The notes under the pieces were generated by a model, which saw nothing but the letters and a program-made list of their open reading frames with translations, did no database searches and had not been told where the DNA came from. This document shows positions 35,132 to 45,431 of a stretch of 64,000 nt of DNA, one piece after another. The translations under genes and the position numbers were made by a program. The DNA comes from Diadophis punctatus similis. Its lineage: Eukaryota > Chordata > Lepidosauria > Squamata > Dipsadidae. The stretch covers positions 167,097,034 through 167,161,033 of the forward strand of contig JALIGW010000002.1 in assembly GCA_023053685.1 (NCBI GenBank), given 5' to 3'. Numbering within the stretch: position 1 is the stretch's first letter; each line of letters starts with the position of its first letter.

Positions 35132-35365
35132 ACAATAGCAATAGCAGTAGTAGTTAGACTTATAAACCGCTTCATAGTGCTTTACAACACTCTCTAAGCA
35201 GTTTACAGAGCATATTGCCCCCAACAATGTGGGTCCTCATTTTATCAACCTTGGAAGGTTGGAAGGCTGAGTCAAACTTGAGCCAGTTAGGGTTGAACTC
35301 CTGGCAGTGAGCTGAATTAGCCTGCAATACTGCATTCTAACCACTGTGCCACTACATCTCATATG
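35132..35365 (-). mobile_element. Squamate tRNA SINE, antisense, older copy
   Basis: The plus strand shows the reversed tail (AGCAATAGCAGTAG, ATAAACCGCTTCATAGTGC), GTGGGTCCTCATTTTATCAA and a reversed tRNA head (TTCTAACCACTGTGCCACTA). The tail matches the AGTGCTATTGCTAT tail of the copy at 36528. Confidence 0.8.
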
Positions 35366-35377
35366 ATATAGATAGGT

Positions 35378-35459
35378 GGATTTTATATATATATATCTAT
35401 ATATATATCTATATATCTATATCTATATCTATATCTATATCTATATCTATATCTATATC

Positions 35460-35493
<34 letters not shown>

Positions 35494-35531
35494 TGTATGT
35501 ATGTATGTATGTATGTATGTATATATGTATA

Positions 35532-35584
<53 letters not shown>
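35378..35584. repeat. (CTATAT)n, (GTAT)n and (GT)n microsatellites
   Basis: Hexamer CTATAT to 35464, then (GTAT) about 14 copies (35465-35522), then (GT) about 23 copies (35538-35584). The run abuts the palindrome that follows. Confidence 0.97.
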
Positions 35585-35592
<8 letters not shown>

Positions 35593-35610
35593 GTTTTCGT
35601 GGGTGTTTGT

Positions 35611-35860
35611 ATGTATGTCTTTGGGTATTCGGGTTTTCTCCCGCGTGAAATTGGAAGTGTCTTGGCGACGTTTTGATGAAGTCTCATTCATCATCTTCAG
35701 GCTGGTGTCTTCTGCTTCCTGCTTCCAGGAGCAAGTTTGCTCCTGGAAGCAGGAAGCAGAAGACACCAGCCTGAAGATGATGAATGAGACTTCATCAAAA
35801 CGTCGCCAAGACACTTCCAATTTCACGCGGGAGAAAACCCGAATATCCAAAGACCTACAT
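35611..35860. repeat. Near-perfect palindrome, two ~124-bp arms, 2-bp loop
   Basis: Arms 35611-35734 and 35737-35860 are reverse complements with only about two mismatches, and the loop is GT at 35735-35736. The arm contains GGCGACGTTTTGATGAAGTC, TCATTCATCATCTTCAGGCT and CGGGTTTTCTCCCGCG. This reads like a Penelope-like terminal repeat different from the one at 26838. The same peptide frame appears on both strands only because of the symmetry, so no gene is called. Confidence 0.97.
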
Positions 35861-35880
35861 ATATATATATATATATATAT

Positions 35881-35971
<91 letters not shown>

Positions 35972-36018
35972 TAGATATAGATATAGATATAGATATAGAT
36001 ATAGATATAGATATAGAT

Positions 36019-36069
<51 letters not shown>

Positions 36070-36108
36070 TAGATATAGATATAGATATAGATATAGATAT
36101 AGATATAG

Positions 36109-36206
<98 letters not shown>

Positions 36207-36305
36207 GGATAGGGATAGGGATAGGGATAGGGATAGGGATAGGGATAGGGATAGGGATAGGGATAGGGATAGGGATAGGGATAGGGATAGGGATAGGGAT
36301 AGGGA
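35861..36305. repeat. (AT)n, (GATA)n, (ATAGAT)n, (GATA)n, (ATAGGG)17
   Basis: Block order: AT to 35882, GATA to about 35970, hexamer ATATAG to about 36020, GATA, ATATAG again to about 36108, GATA to 36202, then ATAGGG at about 36203-36305. Repeated alternation of blocks suggests slippage and local duplication. Confidence 0.97.
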
Positions 36306-36340
36306 GTGAAAGAGCTGATTGGGTGAAAGAGCTGATTGGG

Positions 36341-36480
36341 AACAGAGCCTATGGCCCAGTGGTTAAGTTGCTGCCCTGCAAGGCAGCCGGCCCGGGTTCA
36401 AATCCCAGTAAGGGGTATGGTTATCTGACGAGAGCAAAATAAGCTCGAAATAGATCTATAATAGTCTCCCTTTATTTTCA
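36341..36480 (+). mobile_element. tRNA SINE of another type
   Basis: CTATGGCCCAGTGGTTAAG (A box) and CCGGGTTCAAATCCCAG (B box) with a tRNA-like spacing are followed by a body with AGAGCAAAATAAGCTCG. The head is better preserved than in the other SINEs here. Confidence 0.65.
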
Positions 36481-36527
36481 TTTATCAGCAAAAAATCCTA
36501 CATATATAGATATATAGATATATAGAA

Positions 36528-36757
36528 GAGCCGAGGTGGCTCAGTGGTTAAATGCAGCACTGCAGGCTACTGTAGTTCAGCAGTTCAGCTGTTCAAATCT
36601 CACCGGCTCAAGGTTGACTCAGCCTTCCATCCTTCTGAGGTCGGTAAAATGAGGACCCAGATTGTTGGGGGCAATATGCTGAACTCTGTAAACAGCTTAG
36701 AGAGGGCTGTAAAGCACTATGAAGCGGTATATAAGTCTAAGTGCTATTGCTATAGAT
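36528..36757 (+). mobile_element. Squamate tRNA SINE, tail interrupted by hAT
   Basis: It has the GAGCCGAGGTGGCTCAGTGG head, GAGGACCCAGATTGTTGG, TATAAGTCTAAGTGCTATTG tail. The hAT MITE at 36758 inserted in its GCTATA tail and duplicated CTATAGAT. Confidence 0.9.
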
Positions 36758-37182
36758 CAGTGATGGCGAACCTATGGCACAGGTGCCACAGGTGGCACGC
36801 GAAGCCATATCTGCTGGCACGCGAGCCGTTGCCCTAGCTCAGCTCCAGCGCGCATGTGCGTGCCCACCAGCTGATTTTTAGCTCGTGCAGAGACTCTGGG
36901 AGGGCGATTTCGGCCACCGGAGGGCCTCCGGGGTGCCGGGGGGGTGTTTTCGCCCTCCCCAAGCTCCAAGAAAGACTCTGGAGCCTGGGGAGGGCAAAAA
37001 ACGGGCCTACTGGCCCCACTGAAAGTCAAGAAACAGTGGAGTGGGGGGGGTCATGCACACATGCGCAGGGGGGGTGGGGCAAGTGGGGGGCTTTGAATTA
37101 TGGGTGTGGGCACACACACGGGTGCAATAGCACGTGCGCACACTATTTCGGCACCCGAGGAAAAAAAGGTTCGCCATCACTG
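36758..37182 (+). mobile_element. hAT MITE, GCGAACC family, intact, 8-bp TSD
   Basis: Inverted ends CAGTGATGGCGAACC. CTATAGAT is duplicated at 36750-36757 and 37183-37190. Confidence 0.95.
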
Positions 37183-37190
37183 CTATAGAT

Positions 37191-37300
37191 ATATAGCGAT
37201 CGATCGATCGATCGATCGATCGATCGATAGATAGATAGATAGATAGATTGATAGATAGATAGATAGATTGATAGATGATGGACGGACGGACAGTCAGACA
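37191..37300. repeat. (GATC)n and (GATA)n microsatellites
   Basis: About eight ATCG units (37197-37227) are followed by GATA with GATT variants and a short GACG run. It continues the tail of the interrupted SINE. Confidence 0.95.
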
Positions 37301-40022
37301 GATACAGAGAGATAGAGAAATTTTCCCTACTTGACATCTCCCTTAATCAGGTTTATTATACTTAGAACCAGTAGCTAGAAGTATAATTCTTCTGAAGATT
37401 AATTATATATGATCTAGAACTTTTGAGGGATACTCCTGCTCTATTCTTAGGTATGTGTCCCAGAGAAACGTACTGTAAGGATGAAATTGTTAAAAACAGT
37501 AGCACTTGCCATAATCATGGCAACACATTCTCTTCAACCATTGACCACTCTGCAATCATTCCAACTATACTGATGGTACATCTCCACAAATTTTGACTTA
37601 GCGACGCTTGTAAAGCTGTAACCAACTTCTAATTTTCATATGACAGAGGAAGGGCATTCTTAAACCAATGTGCAAGATTTGTATTTAGTGTCTCAGCCAA
37701 TTCTATATGATTTAATTAATATACTGTAAATATGAATTAAATTAAAGATATTTTGGTTTTTCATGGCCCCGTCTACTTTTTTGCCCTTACCTCATTGTTG
37801 AAGTACGGTCCCAGGTATACTACTTTAAGCTAAGTGTGTTCTTTTTCCTCAAAATTATTTCGTATTCTGAATTATAAGCATAAAAAATAGACAATTCAGT
37901 AGCAACATGAACACATGTAATACTACAAGATGTGATGACATATATGCCATCAGTACTGACGTTTATGAAGTGATAAATATGTATGCATAATTAGTTTGCA
38001 TTAGACATTGACTAGGCATGCATATAACTCAGCCATTAGTAGATTGTATCTATCAAAGCCCTAAAATATCTAGAAAACAGGAACAGGACAGAGATGGTAG
38101 TTGCATTATGATGTTCTATTGATCAAGTCAAGATATTAAGAGGGATTAAATCTTCAAAAAATAAACTCTGAAAGCTTCAGAGGATCTTTTTTTAATCCTC
38201 AGAACCCCTGCCAAACTAAACACGTTCAAGCAACAATAGGACTAACATTCTCCCATTCAAATTCTTATTTTGTATTGGTGCAGAGAAGTCATGTAGTTAC
38301 TGTACATCCTACCTGTTGGATGTTGGTGCAATTGGGACAAGAGAAAGAATCCTAAAATAATTGATAACTTGGCTAGACATGTGATCCAGCTGAAATTAAA
38401 CTTCAGGCATATTTCAAATGACTCACTTGCAGTGGGTATTACATGAAAAAAAAATTGAAGCAAAATCTTCCTGTTTTCACAGACTTCATGGCTTGGAGCA
38501 GAAACATTCAGTGTGTTGCTTAGCAGCCCTCTCATTTCAGAATCTATTTCTGATCCTTAAATATAGGTTTTGATATTTTCATGTTTGTTCCTGTGAAACA
38601 CCAGGTTCTGTATTTATCCAACATTTTCACATTGCCAATCGTTATACCTGTTAATCAAGGCATAATCTATAGCTATGTAAATGGTGAGAACCAGTTTGGT
38701 GTAGTAGCTAAACGTACCAGGTTGGAAACCAGGAGATATGAGTTCTAGTCCTGCTTTAGGCACAAGCCAGCTGGGTGACCTTGGGCCAGTCTTTCTCCCT
38801 CAGTCCTAGGAAGCAGACAATGGCAAACCACTTGTGAAATCTTGTCAAGAAAACTGCAGGGACTTGTCCAGGCAGTCGCCAGGAATCAACACTGACTCAA
38901 AGAAAGGAAAGGAAAACAAATAAATTAATAGTTGGGCTTTACTTTAAGAATTGGTCAGATGTCCAAATGTTATGTGGTTAACAGAAGGGAGGGAAGCAGT
39001 AACATGCACAATGTTCTGAGGAACCTAAAATCAAATATTTCTACTAATATTTATGTAGGTAAATACAAGTAAGATCAATCGTTTGATTTTTTTTGATCAA
39101 ATCCTTTAATTTTTGGATGTTTGTCTTTCCCAAGAAAAGGAAATTCAATTTTTCTTCCTCTTCTCTAAGGTTCCCCAAAGTTGGGGGATTTTTTTTCCTG
39201 ATGTTTTTGAACTGATAGTTGACTATTATGAAGGAACAAAAGCTGACACGGTTATTGCTGTATCTTGTTACACCTGTCTTTGTCTGGAGACTGCTTTTCT
39301 GACTGTCCCTGCTTCCACTTTGCAAAATCGGGAAGTGTGTAAAATCAGGGAGGTTGAAAATATCTGGAGAGGTTATTGTAAAATGAAAGGCAACAATGAA
39401 CACACTCACACAACCACACAGGTACTTGAGCTCCTTAGTCCACTAAAGTAGGAAAACTCCCAGATTTCACCCATAAGCATTTACATGAAACATTCTTCTA
39501 CATTGATTAAAGAAAAAATAAATAAAGCAGTTTTGTCCCATCCAATGGAAGGATGCCTAGAAAAAGTACGGAGAAGAAATGTGGGTATACTATGGTTATA
39601 GATACAAAATTCACACTGCTTTTAAGTGGCATTTCTTCTGCACATCGTATGGATAAGTCTCCTCTCTTCCATTGCAGAGCTTAGTGTAGAATACTGTCAC
39701 TGAACATACCAAGAAAGTTTTGCAGAATAGCAGCTGGATGTTCTCTTAGGCCAAAAGCAAGATCATGGTGCTTATCTCTCTACAGCGTTCAGTAATGATT
39801 CATATAACAGGATATTGGTTGTAGTCCTGCACAAGCTTTGCCGAAATGAATAGGAGCTCTACTGAACCCAAAAGGATCATACAATATGAAATAAGAAGAA
39901 GTAATACCATGCAAAAAGAAAGCAGCAACAATACATACGGCCTTGGTCTTATTTTCTTAAGTTTCTGGTTTAGGCTTCTGCTTTGATAGCCAATCAAAAG
40001 AAGCTACTGTAATAATCTAGGA
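37301..40022. other. Intergenic, 37301-38685 and 38906-40022
   Basis: AT-rich sequence with no recognised gene. The frames at 39044-39451 on opposite strands overlap and show no motif. Confidence 0.45.
38686..38905 (+). mobile_element. Sauria-type SINE
   Basis: GAGAACCAGTTTGGTGTAGT head, GGGTGACCTTGGGCCAGTC, and BovB-like tail AAGAAAACTGCAGGGACTTG then CAACACTGACTCAAAG. This is the best preserved copy in the window. Confidence 0.88.
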
Positions 40023-40396
40023 CAGTGATTGCGAACCTTTTTTTCCTTGGGTGCCGAAATAGGGCGTGTGCGCGCTATTGCATGTGTGTGCGTGCCCACA
40101 CCTATAATTCAAAGCCCCTCACTTGCTCCACCCTCCTGGACATGCGTGCGCGACCCCCCCCACTCCCCCATTTTCCGACTTCCAGTGGGCCCGGTGGGCC
40201 CATTTTTCACCCTCCCCAGGCTCCAGAGGCTTTCTTGGAGCTTGGGGAGGGCAAAAACGCTCCCCCCTGCCACCCTGGAGGCCCTCCGGAGGCCAAAATC
40301 GCCCTCCCAGAGCCTCCACGCGAGCCAAAAATCAACTGGTGGGCACGCACATGCGCACTGGAGCTGAGTTAGGTTGCCATAGGTTCGCCATCACTG
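40023..40396 (-). mobile_element. hAT MITE, GCGAACC family, 8-bp TSD
   Basis: It starts CAGTGATTGCGAACC and ends GGTTCGCCATCACTG. ATCTAGGA is duplicated at 40015-40022 and 40397-40404. Confidence 0.95.
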
Positions 40397-40635
40397 ATCT
40401 AGGATGAACTTCTACTTTGCAAGAGAGGTTTCTTGGTCTTTGCATCTTGCGCTAAAGGATGGGGTGAAAGGAGAAGTTGGTAGACAAAGAAGCATTCTCA
40501 CCTGGCACACTGTGTACACACAAAGCTTCCAGGTACTGGAACCAAACCTTGACAACTTCACTTGGCTGCCTGAGGTTGAAATATAATATAATTAAGTATC
40601 ATCAGCATGATAATGATGTAATATAAACTTTTGAA

Positions 40636-40705
40636 ATTTATTTATTTATTTATTTATTTAGGATTCTTATATGCCGCCCTACTCCCTGGGGACTCATTAA
40701 ACTAT
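40636..40705 (-). mobile_element. Truncated retroposon 3' tail
   Basis: (ATTT)n followed by AGGATTCTTATATGCCGCCC and CTCCCTGGGGACTCA is the reverse complement of the tail inserted at 26268. Confidence 0.7.
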
Positions 40706-40939
40706 AGATAGATAATACTGCATGTTAATCTTATAAAAAAAATTCATGTATAAATTACTTAATCACTTGACACAAATTGTAGTGACTTCTTGTTTTTCAG
40801 CCTCAAAGAAAGATGCAAATATATTAAGTCAGGTGAAAATCAATACTCTGATCTCCCTTGAGGACCAGTTTGGAGATCACAGTTAACCATAGCTAAGTTA
40901 GCGGAACTCTACATTAAACTCTTCTGAGGCTGCAGTCTA

Positions 40940-41170
40940 ACAGTTGAAAAGCCAAAAACTGAGAGGTAGAATAAGCAATAAGCCAAAAGTTAAGGCAGGC
41001 AAAAAGGAGAGGCCTGGAGTGTGAAGATGGATCAACCACATCAAGCAAGTATTGCAGGTCCAACTGGCAAAAGAAAGCTCAAGAACGTATTGCTTGGAAA
41101 CCTGCGGAAGAGGCCTTCATCCTGTAGTGGATAGACAAAGGCTGGAATGATGAATGATGATGACATAAAT
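40940..41170 (+). mobile_element. Possible RTE-type LINE 3' end
   Basis: AAGATGGATCAACCACATCA, GATAGACAAAGGCTGGAATG and a GATGATGATGA tail resemble an RTE-like 3' end ending in a trinucleotide. Recognition is weak. Confidence 0.3.
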
Positions 41171-42844
41171 GTTTGGGATTCAGTTTGAGTATTCCCTAGC
41201 ATCTATTTAGTTTTGTTATTTTTCTTATAGTTTATTGTTTGCTTAGTATTTTATTGCTTTTAATCCAATCTCCTTCCCAATGCATAAATCCAGAACTTCA
41301 GCATCCCCAACAGACGACCTCCTCCCTCCATTCTTTCTGTAAACACTTCTAGAGAAATTGAGTTGACCATCTTCTGAAGCAGGTGGGGTTCCATGGCTGA
41401 ACAGCTGTTACTATTGGGAAATTCTTCCTGACTTTTCCCCAAATCTACTTTTTTTTTTGTAATTTAAAATCCTTGAAGATAGCTTTCACTTCTGCATGCA
41501 ATCTTTTCTTTCCCCAGATAAACATAATTAGTGTCTCCAACCATTCCTTTTTTAAAATATATTTTTGATAAAGTTTATATATATGAAGATTAAAAACTAA
41601 TACAAACTAAGAAAAACATGAAAAGTAAAGGAGAGGAAAGATGAAAAGAAATAGAAAAAAAGAAAAAAGAAAAAGATCATGTATAAAAGATGACTCTTTC
41701 TCCCTTCAAACAAGTATAAACAATTTGGCTTCTCTAGTAGGACTATTTTTTAAAAATCTCTTCTTCCCATATCTTACCCCTTATCAGTGGTCAAATTACA
41801 AAAAACACATCATTCAATCCTAATCAGCAAAAATCTACTAAGAGCTACCACAAATATTAATGGATGTGTGTGTATCTTAATAATAAAAAAAATCAACTTT
41901 ATAATCCAAACATATAACTTTCTTTAAGAAATAAAGCAGGCAAAATCTCTCCCACTTATAAACAAATCTTTAAAGCCTTGTCATAAAATCCTGGTCAAAA
42001 AGAAATCCCATAAACACCTACCAGAAGCCATAACATATATATTTTAACCTTTATCAAATAGATCCACTTTATAAACCTTCTTCTCATTTTTAAAAAGCTT
42101 GATCTTTAGTCCCATCAATAGTGTCCCACAAGTTGATTTCTTATTATTTTCTCTTTATCTCTTTCCAGAAACAGCTTGAGCAATTCCTCTTTGTCTCTTC
42201 TCAGAAAGAGTTTCCTTGGTTCCACACATTCCTTTTGTAAATCCAAAATAAAAAAGGCTTTGCAAGCCACTCTTCTGATTTATTATTTGTATGTCCCCTT
42301 TATGTCCCTTAAGACACAAACTGTTTCATTTGCAAATCCATTTTGGCATCGTTTTCCACATCACTCGTATTTTCTGGCATTTTAAAATCCATTTTCAGAT
42401 CCACAACATCTTTTTTCCATATCATTTTTATAATCCCACATTTTTAAACTCCAAATCCACAATCAGATCAGTCACAATCTCTGTTTTATCCAGTAAAATG
42501 TTTTGTTTTTCTATTTCCTCTGCTATAATATCACACTATCTTGTAAGTATCCTCTGAATAAATTGTTCCCAAACAACCTTAATGTACATGATCAGTACCT
42601 GAATGAAAGATTACTAGGGAATACCAATCTGTAGTCTAATTTAGTGGATTGAAAAACATCTTGGAAGAAATGCCTAGACAACTAATTAGTCATTTTAAAC
42701 AATCTGGTTGACTGTTTTCCATTAGAACATCTTAATGTAATATGGCACTCTCAATTTATGTGATCTTCCATTCCCATTATCCTTCCCTCTTCTTCTTCCT
42801 CCTCCTCCTCCTCCACCACCACCACCGCTTCTCCTTCTTCATAA

Positions 42845-42848
<4 letters not shown>
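41171..42848. other. Intergenic; possible old antisense LINE 3' UTR at 41540-42560
   Basis: Pyrimidine-rich stretches rich in CAAATCCA and TTTCC, after a long A-rich segment (41630-41680), look like an antisense LINE 3' UTR common in snakes. I cannot prove it. No gene seen. Confidence 0.3.

Positions 42849-42903
<55 letters not shown>
42849..42903 (+). repeat. (CA)27 microsatellite
   Basis: Uninterrupted CA dinucleotides after a (TCC/CAC)-rich segment. Confidence 0.97.
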
Positions 42904-42906
<3 letters not shown>

Positions 42907-43358
42907 ATAATAGACCAGAAGAGGCCATGCTGCTTAATGAATAATAGGAATTACAATCCAGCCCATCCAGAGTCCCCTGAAAAAAAAAAGCTTCATTATT
43001 AATTCTTCACAAGTTAAATAATGTTCAGTGCAGTGAAAAGTTTGAAAGCAAAGATGAATCATATTTTTTTTTATATTTAAGAGGTATGCCAACTATGATG
43101 TTAGACTTTGGAGAACAATCTCCATTTTATTTGGAAAAGTGCTAGTTTTCTGCAGTTGGAATTAATTTTAACCTCTGGATGCTTCCAATCTGAGCCCATT
43201 TTTTATTCTTTCTCTTCTGTAAGTTGTTAGCAGCCAGTCATATAATACAATGTTGCCTTAGGCTCAGGAAAAAGATTTCAGATGGCTTATTCTCTTCATG
43301 TATACTTTAGTAATCTTAAAGTTTTGCTGGTAATGCCTTCTTTATTAATAGTTCAGGG
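42904..43358. other. Intergenic, no feature seen
   Basis: No recognised coding or repeat content. Confidence 0.45.
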
Positions 43359-43489
43359 CAGGGGTGGGTTCCAATTTTTTTTACTGCTGCTCTGTGGGCG
43401 TGGCTTATTTTGTGAGCATGGCTTTTTTCTTTCTTCTTTCTTTCCTTTCCTCCCCTTTTCTTTTCTTTCCTTTCCTTTCCTCCTTCCTT

Positions 43490-43618
43490 ATATATCTATC
43501 ATCTATCATCTATCGTCTATCGTCTATCGTCTATCGTCTATCGTCTATCGTCTATCGTCTATCGTCTATCATTATCTATATCTAATCTATATCTATATAT
43601 CTATATCATCATCTATAT
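43490..43618. repeat. (ATCGTCT)n and (CTAT)n microsatellites
   Basis: A heptamer TCTATCG occurs about nine times (43509-43570), followed by imperfect CTATAT repeats in which the next hAT inserted. Confidence 0.95.
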
Positions 43619-43953
43619 CAGCAAATCCACGGCTCTGGAGCCGCATGTGGCTCTTTCATCTCTCTGCTGCGGCTCCCTGTCACTCAAAATATGTGTCACA
43701 ACTGCCAATGTTCGATACCCGCCGGCACATGATTTATTGAGCTTTTCGACCCCCGGTAGGCCAACCATGGATAAATTCAAGAAAAGTAAAGTTTCAGAAG
43801 AAAACAGAATGTTTAATTCAACTACATATGCTAGTTTTGTGGCCGCTCAGGAAATAGTCAGGCATGGAAAGGGTTTTGTGGCTCCCAGTGTTTTATTTTC
43901 TGCGGGAAATGGGTCCAAATGGCTCTTTGAGTGTTTAAGATTGCCGACCCCTG
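43619..43953 (+). mobile_element. ZBED-type hAT deletion derivative
   Basis: The right end reversed is CAGGGGTCGGCAATC, and the left end is CAGCAAATCCACGGCTCTGG, apparently missing a few bases of the same terminus. ATCTATAT is found on both sides (43611-43618, 43954-43961), though the surrounding microsatellite makes this weaker evidence. The 335-bp copy keeps two short pieces of transposase. Confidence 0.8.
43767..43890 (+). pseudogene. hAT transposase N-terminal remnant
   Basis: From an ATG the frame reads MDKFKKSKVSEENRMFN, then SFVAAQEIVRHGKGF. The second piece matches the start of the conserved region (AxxIVRHGKPF type) after the BED finger in ZBED5/GTF2IRD2-like hAT transposases. The BED zinc finger between the pieces and all catalytic residues after them are missing. 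It cannot encode an active enzyme. Confidence 0.7.
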
Positions 43954-43964
43954 ATCTATATCAT

Positions 43965-43982
43965 CATCTCTCTCTATCTCTC

Positions 43983-44054
<72 letters not shown>

Positions 44055-44065
44055 CTATCTATTTT
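43965..44065. repeat. (CTAT)n microsatellite
   Basis: About 18 CTAT units after a short (TCTC) segment. It continues the repeat broken by the hAT at 43619. Confidence 0.97.
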
Positions 44066-44284
44066 CCAGAGTTTTATTGCAACACATACAGGTTCAAATC
44101 TGGCACAGAAAAGACACAGACCATTGTTTTTCCACTCACCCACCCAAAAAAACCCCACCAAAAAACAGCATGCAATATTAAACAGACTGGAAAAATGCTT
44201 GTGTGAACACGGAGGCTGCATTGTGCTGTACCTTTGCAGCCTGCAAATCAAGTAGGCCAGCAGCGGCGGCGGAGGTGGGGGCAG

Positions 44285-44670
44285 AGTTTGCCTGGGCTCT
44301 CTGCCATCCTGGAACTGTGCTGCATGCAGGGGAGTTTTCCAGCACAGCACAGTTTCGGGATGGGGAAAGCTTGCTTGGGAGAGGCAGCGGCAGCGGCAGC
44401 GATTGCTTGGGAGAGACCAAGAAAGCTCTCCGCCATCCCAGAACCACTCTGCGCACGGGGAAGTTTTCTGGTGTGGCGCAGTTTCAGGATGGCGGAGAGC
44501 TTGCTTGGGAGAGCCGGCGGTGGCGGCGATTACTTGGGGCTGCGTGTAGGGAAGTTTTCCAGTGCGGTGCAGTTTCAGGATGGCAGAGAGCTTGCTTGGG
44601 AGAGGTGGCGGCGGCGGCAATTGCTTGGGAGAGGCCAAGAAAGCTCTCCGCCATCCTGGAACAGCACCGT
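44285..44670. repeat. GC-rich tandem region, ~110-bp units
   Basis: GCTTGCTTGGGAGAG followed by a (GGC)n stretch and ATTGCTTGGGAGAG then AAGCTCTCCGCCATCC recurs at about 44368, 44498 and 44588. Units carry internal inverted partners (GGCGGAGAGCTT and AAGCTCTCCGCC). Confidence 0.8.
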
Positions 44671-44915
44671 GAGGTGGCAGCAGTTTACCTGTTGAGGCTT
44701 TGAGCCTCAGCGCGCCGAGCCGGAAGGGAGGCAGGCAGGCAGGAAGGGCCTGCCTCTTTCTCCACCAGCCTGGCATGCCAAACTTTGCGTAGCAGCGGGA
44801 AGCAATCTGAGAGCCGGGGTGGGCGCCCCACATGCTCTGCAGCCGAGCCAAGCCCTGCGCGCCTCTCTGCCTCCCACCTCACCTGCCTCCTCCTCCTGCC
44901 ATGCAGGGAGGGAGG

Positions 44916-45431
44916 CAGGGGGGAGTTCTTAATTTTTTTACTACCACTCTGTGGGTGTGGCTTATTTTGTGGGTGTGGCTTGACAGCCATGTGACCGGGT
45001 GGGCGTGGCTTCTCGGACTGCTGAAGGGAGGGGAACTGAGATAGGTCCTGCTGCCCATTCCCCCTCCCATCAGCAGCTCGAGCAGCGAAAATGCCCAGGA
45101 TCATCACCGCGCGTTCGTGGCTTCTCAGACTGCTGAAGGGAGGGGAATGGAGATAGCTCCTGCCGCCCGTTCTTTCAGCGTCTCACGCACTCCCTCAGCC
45201 ATCCTCCCCTGCTTGGACTCATTGTGGGGTAGGAAGGCAGCGCATGAGCAGTGCCGGAAACTCGGCTTCTGGGCATGCACAGAAGAAATTTTTTTAGAAA
45301 AAATTTCAAAAAAATTTCAAAAAAATGGCGGTGCCCAGGCACCGGCAACCGACCGCACCGGTACTGTGACGTCACCAGCAGGCCGCTACCGGTGCTATAG
45401 AGTGGACCGCACTGGTAGGAACCCACCACTG
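44916..45431. mobile_element. hAT-like element, GGTGGGTTC family, nested, 8-bp TSD
   Basis: It starts CAGGGGGGAGTTCTTAAT and ends TAGGAACCCACCACTG. GAGGGAGG is duplicated at 44908-44915 and 45432-45439. It is the reverse of the copy at 30302 and sits inside the larger element of the same family. Confidence 0.9.

Noticed and set aside
35383..35884. Frames of 155 and 139 codons sharing one peptide on both strands
   Set aside because: The shared peptide results from the palindrome, and the rest is translated microsatellite.
34990..37300. CRISPR-like direct repeats
   Set aside because: These are eukaryotic microsatellites with no spacers.
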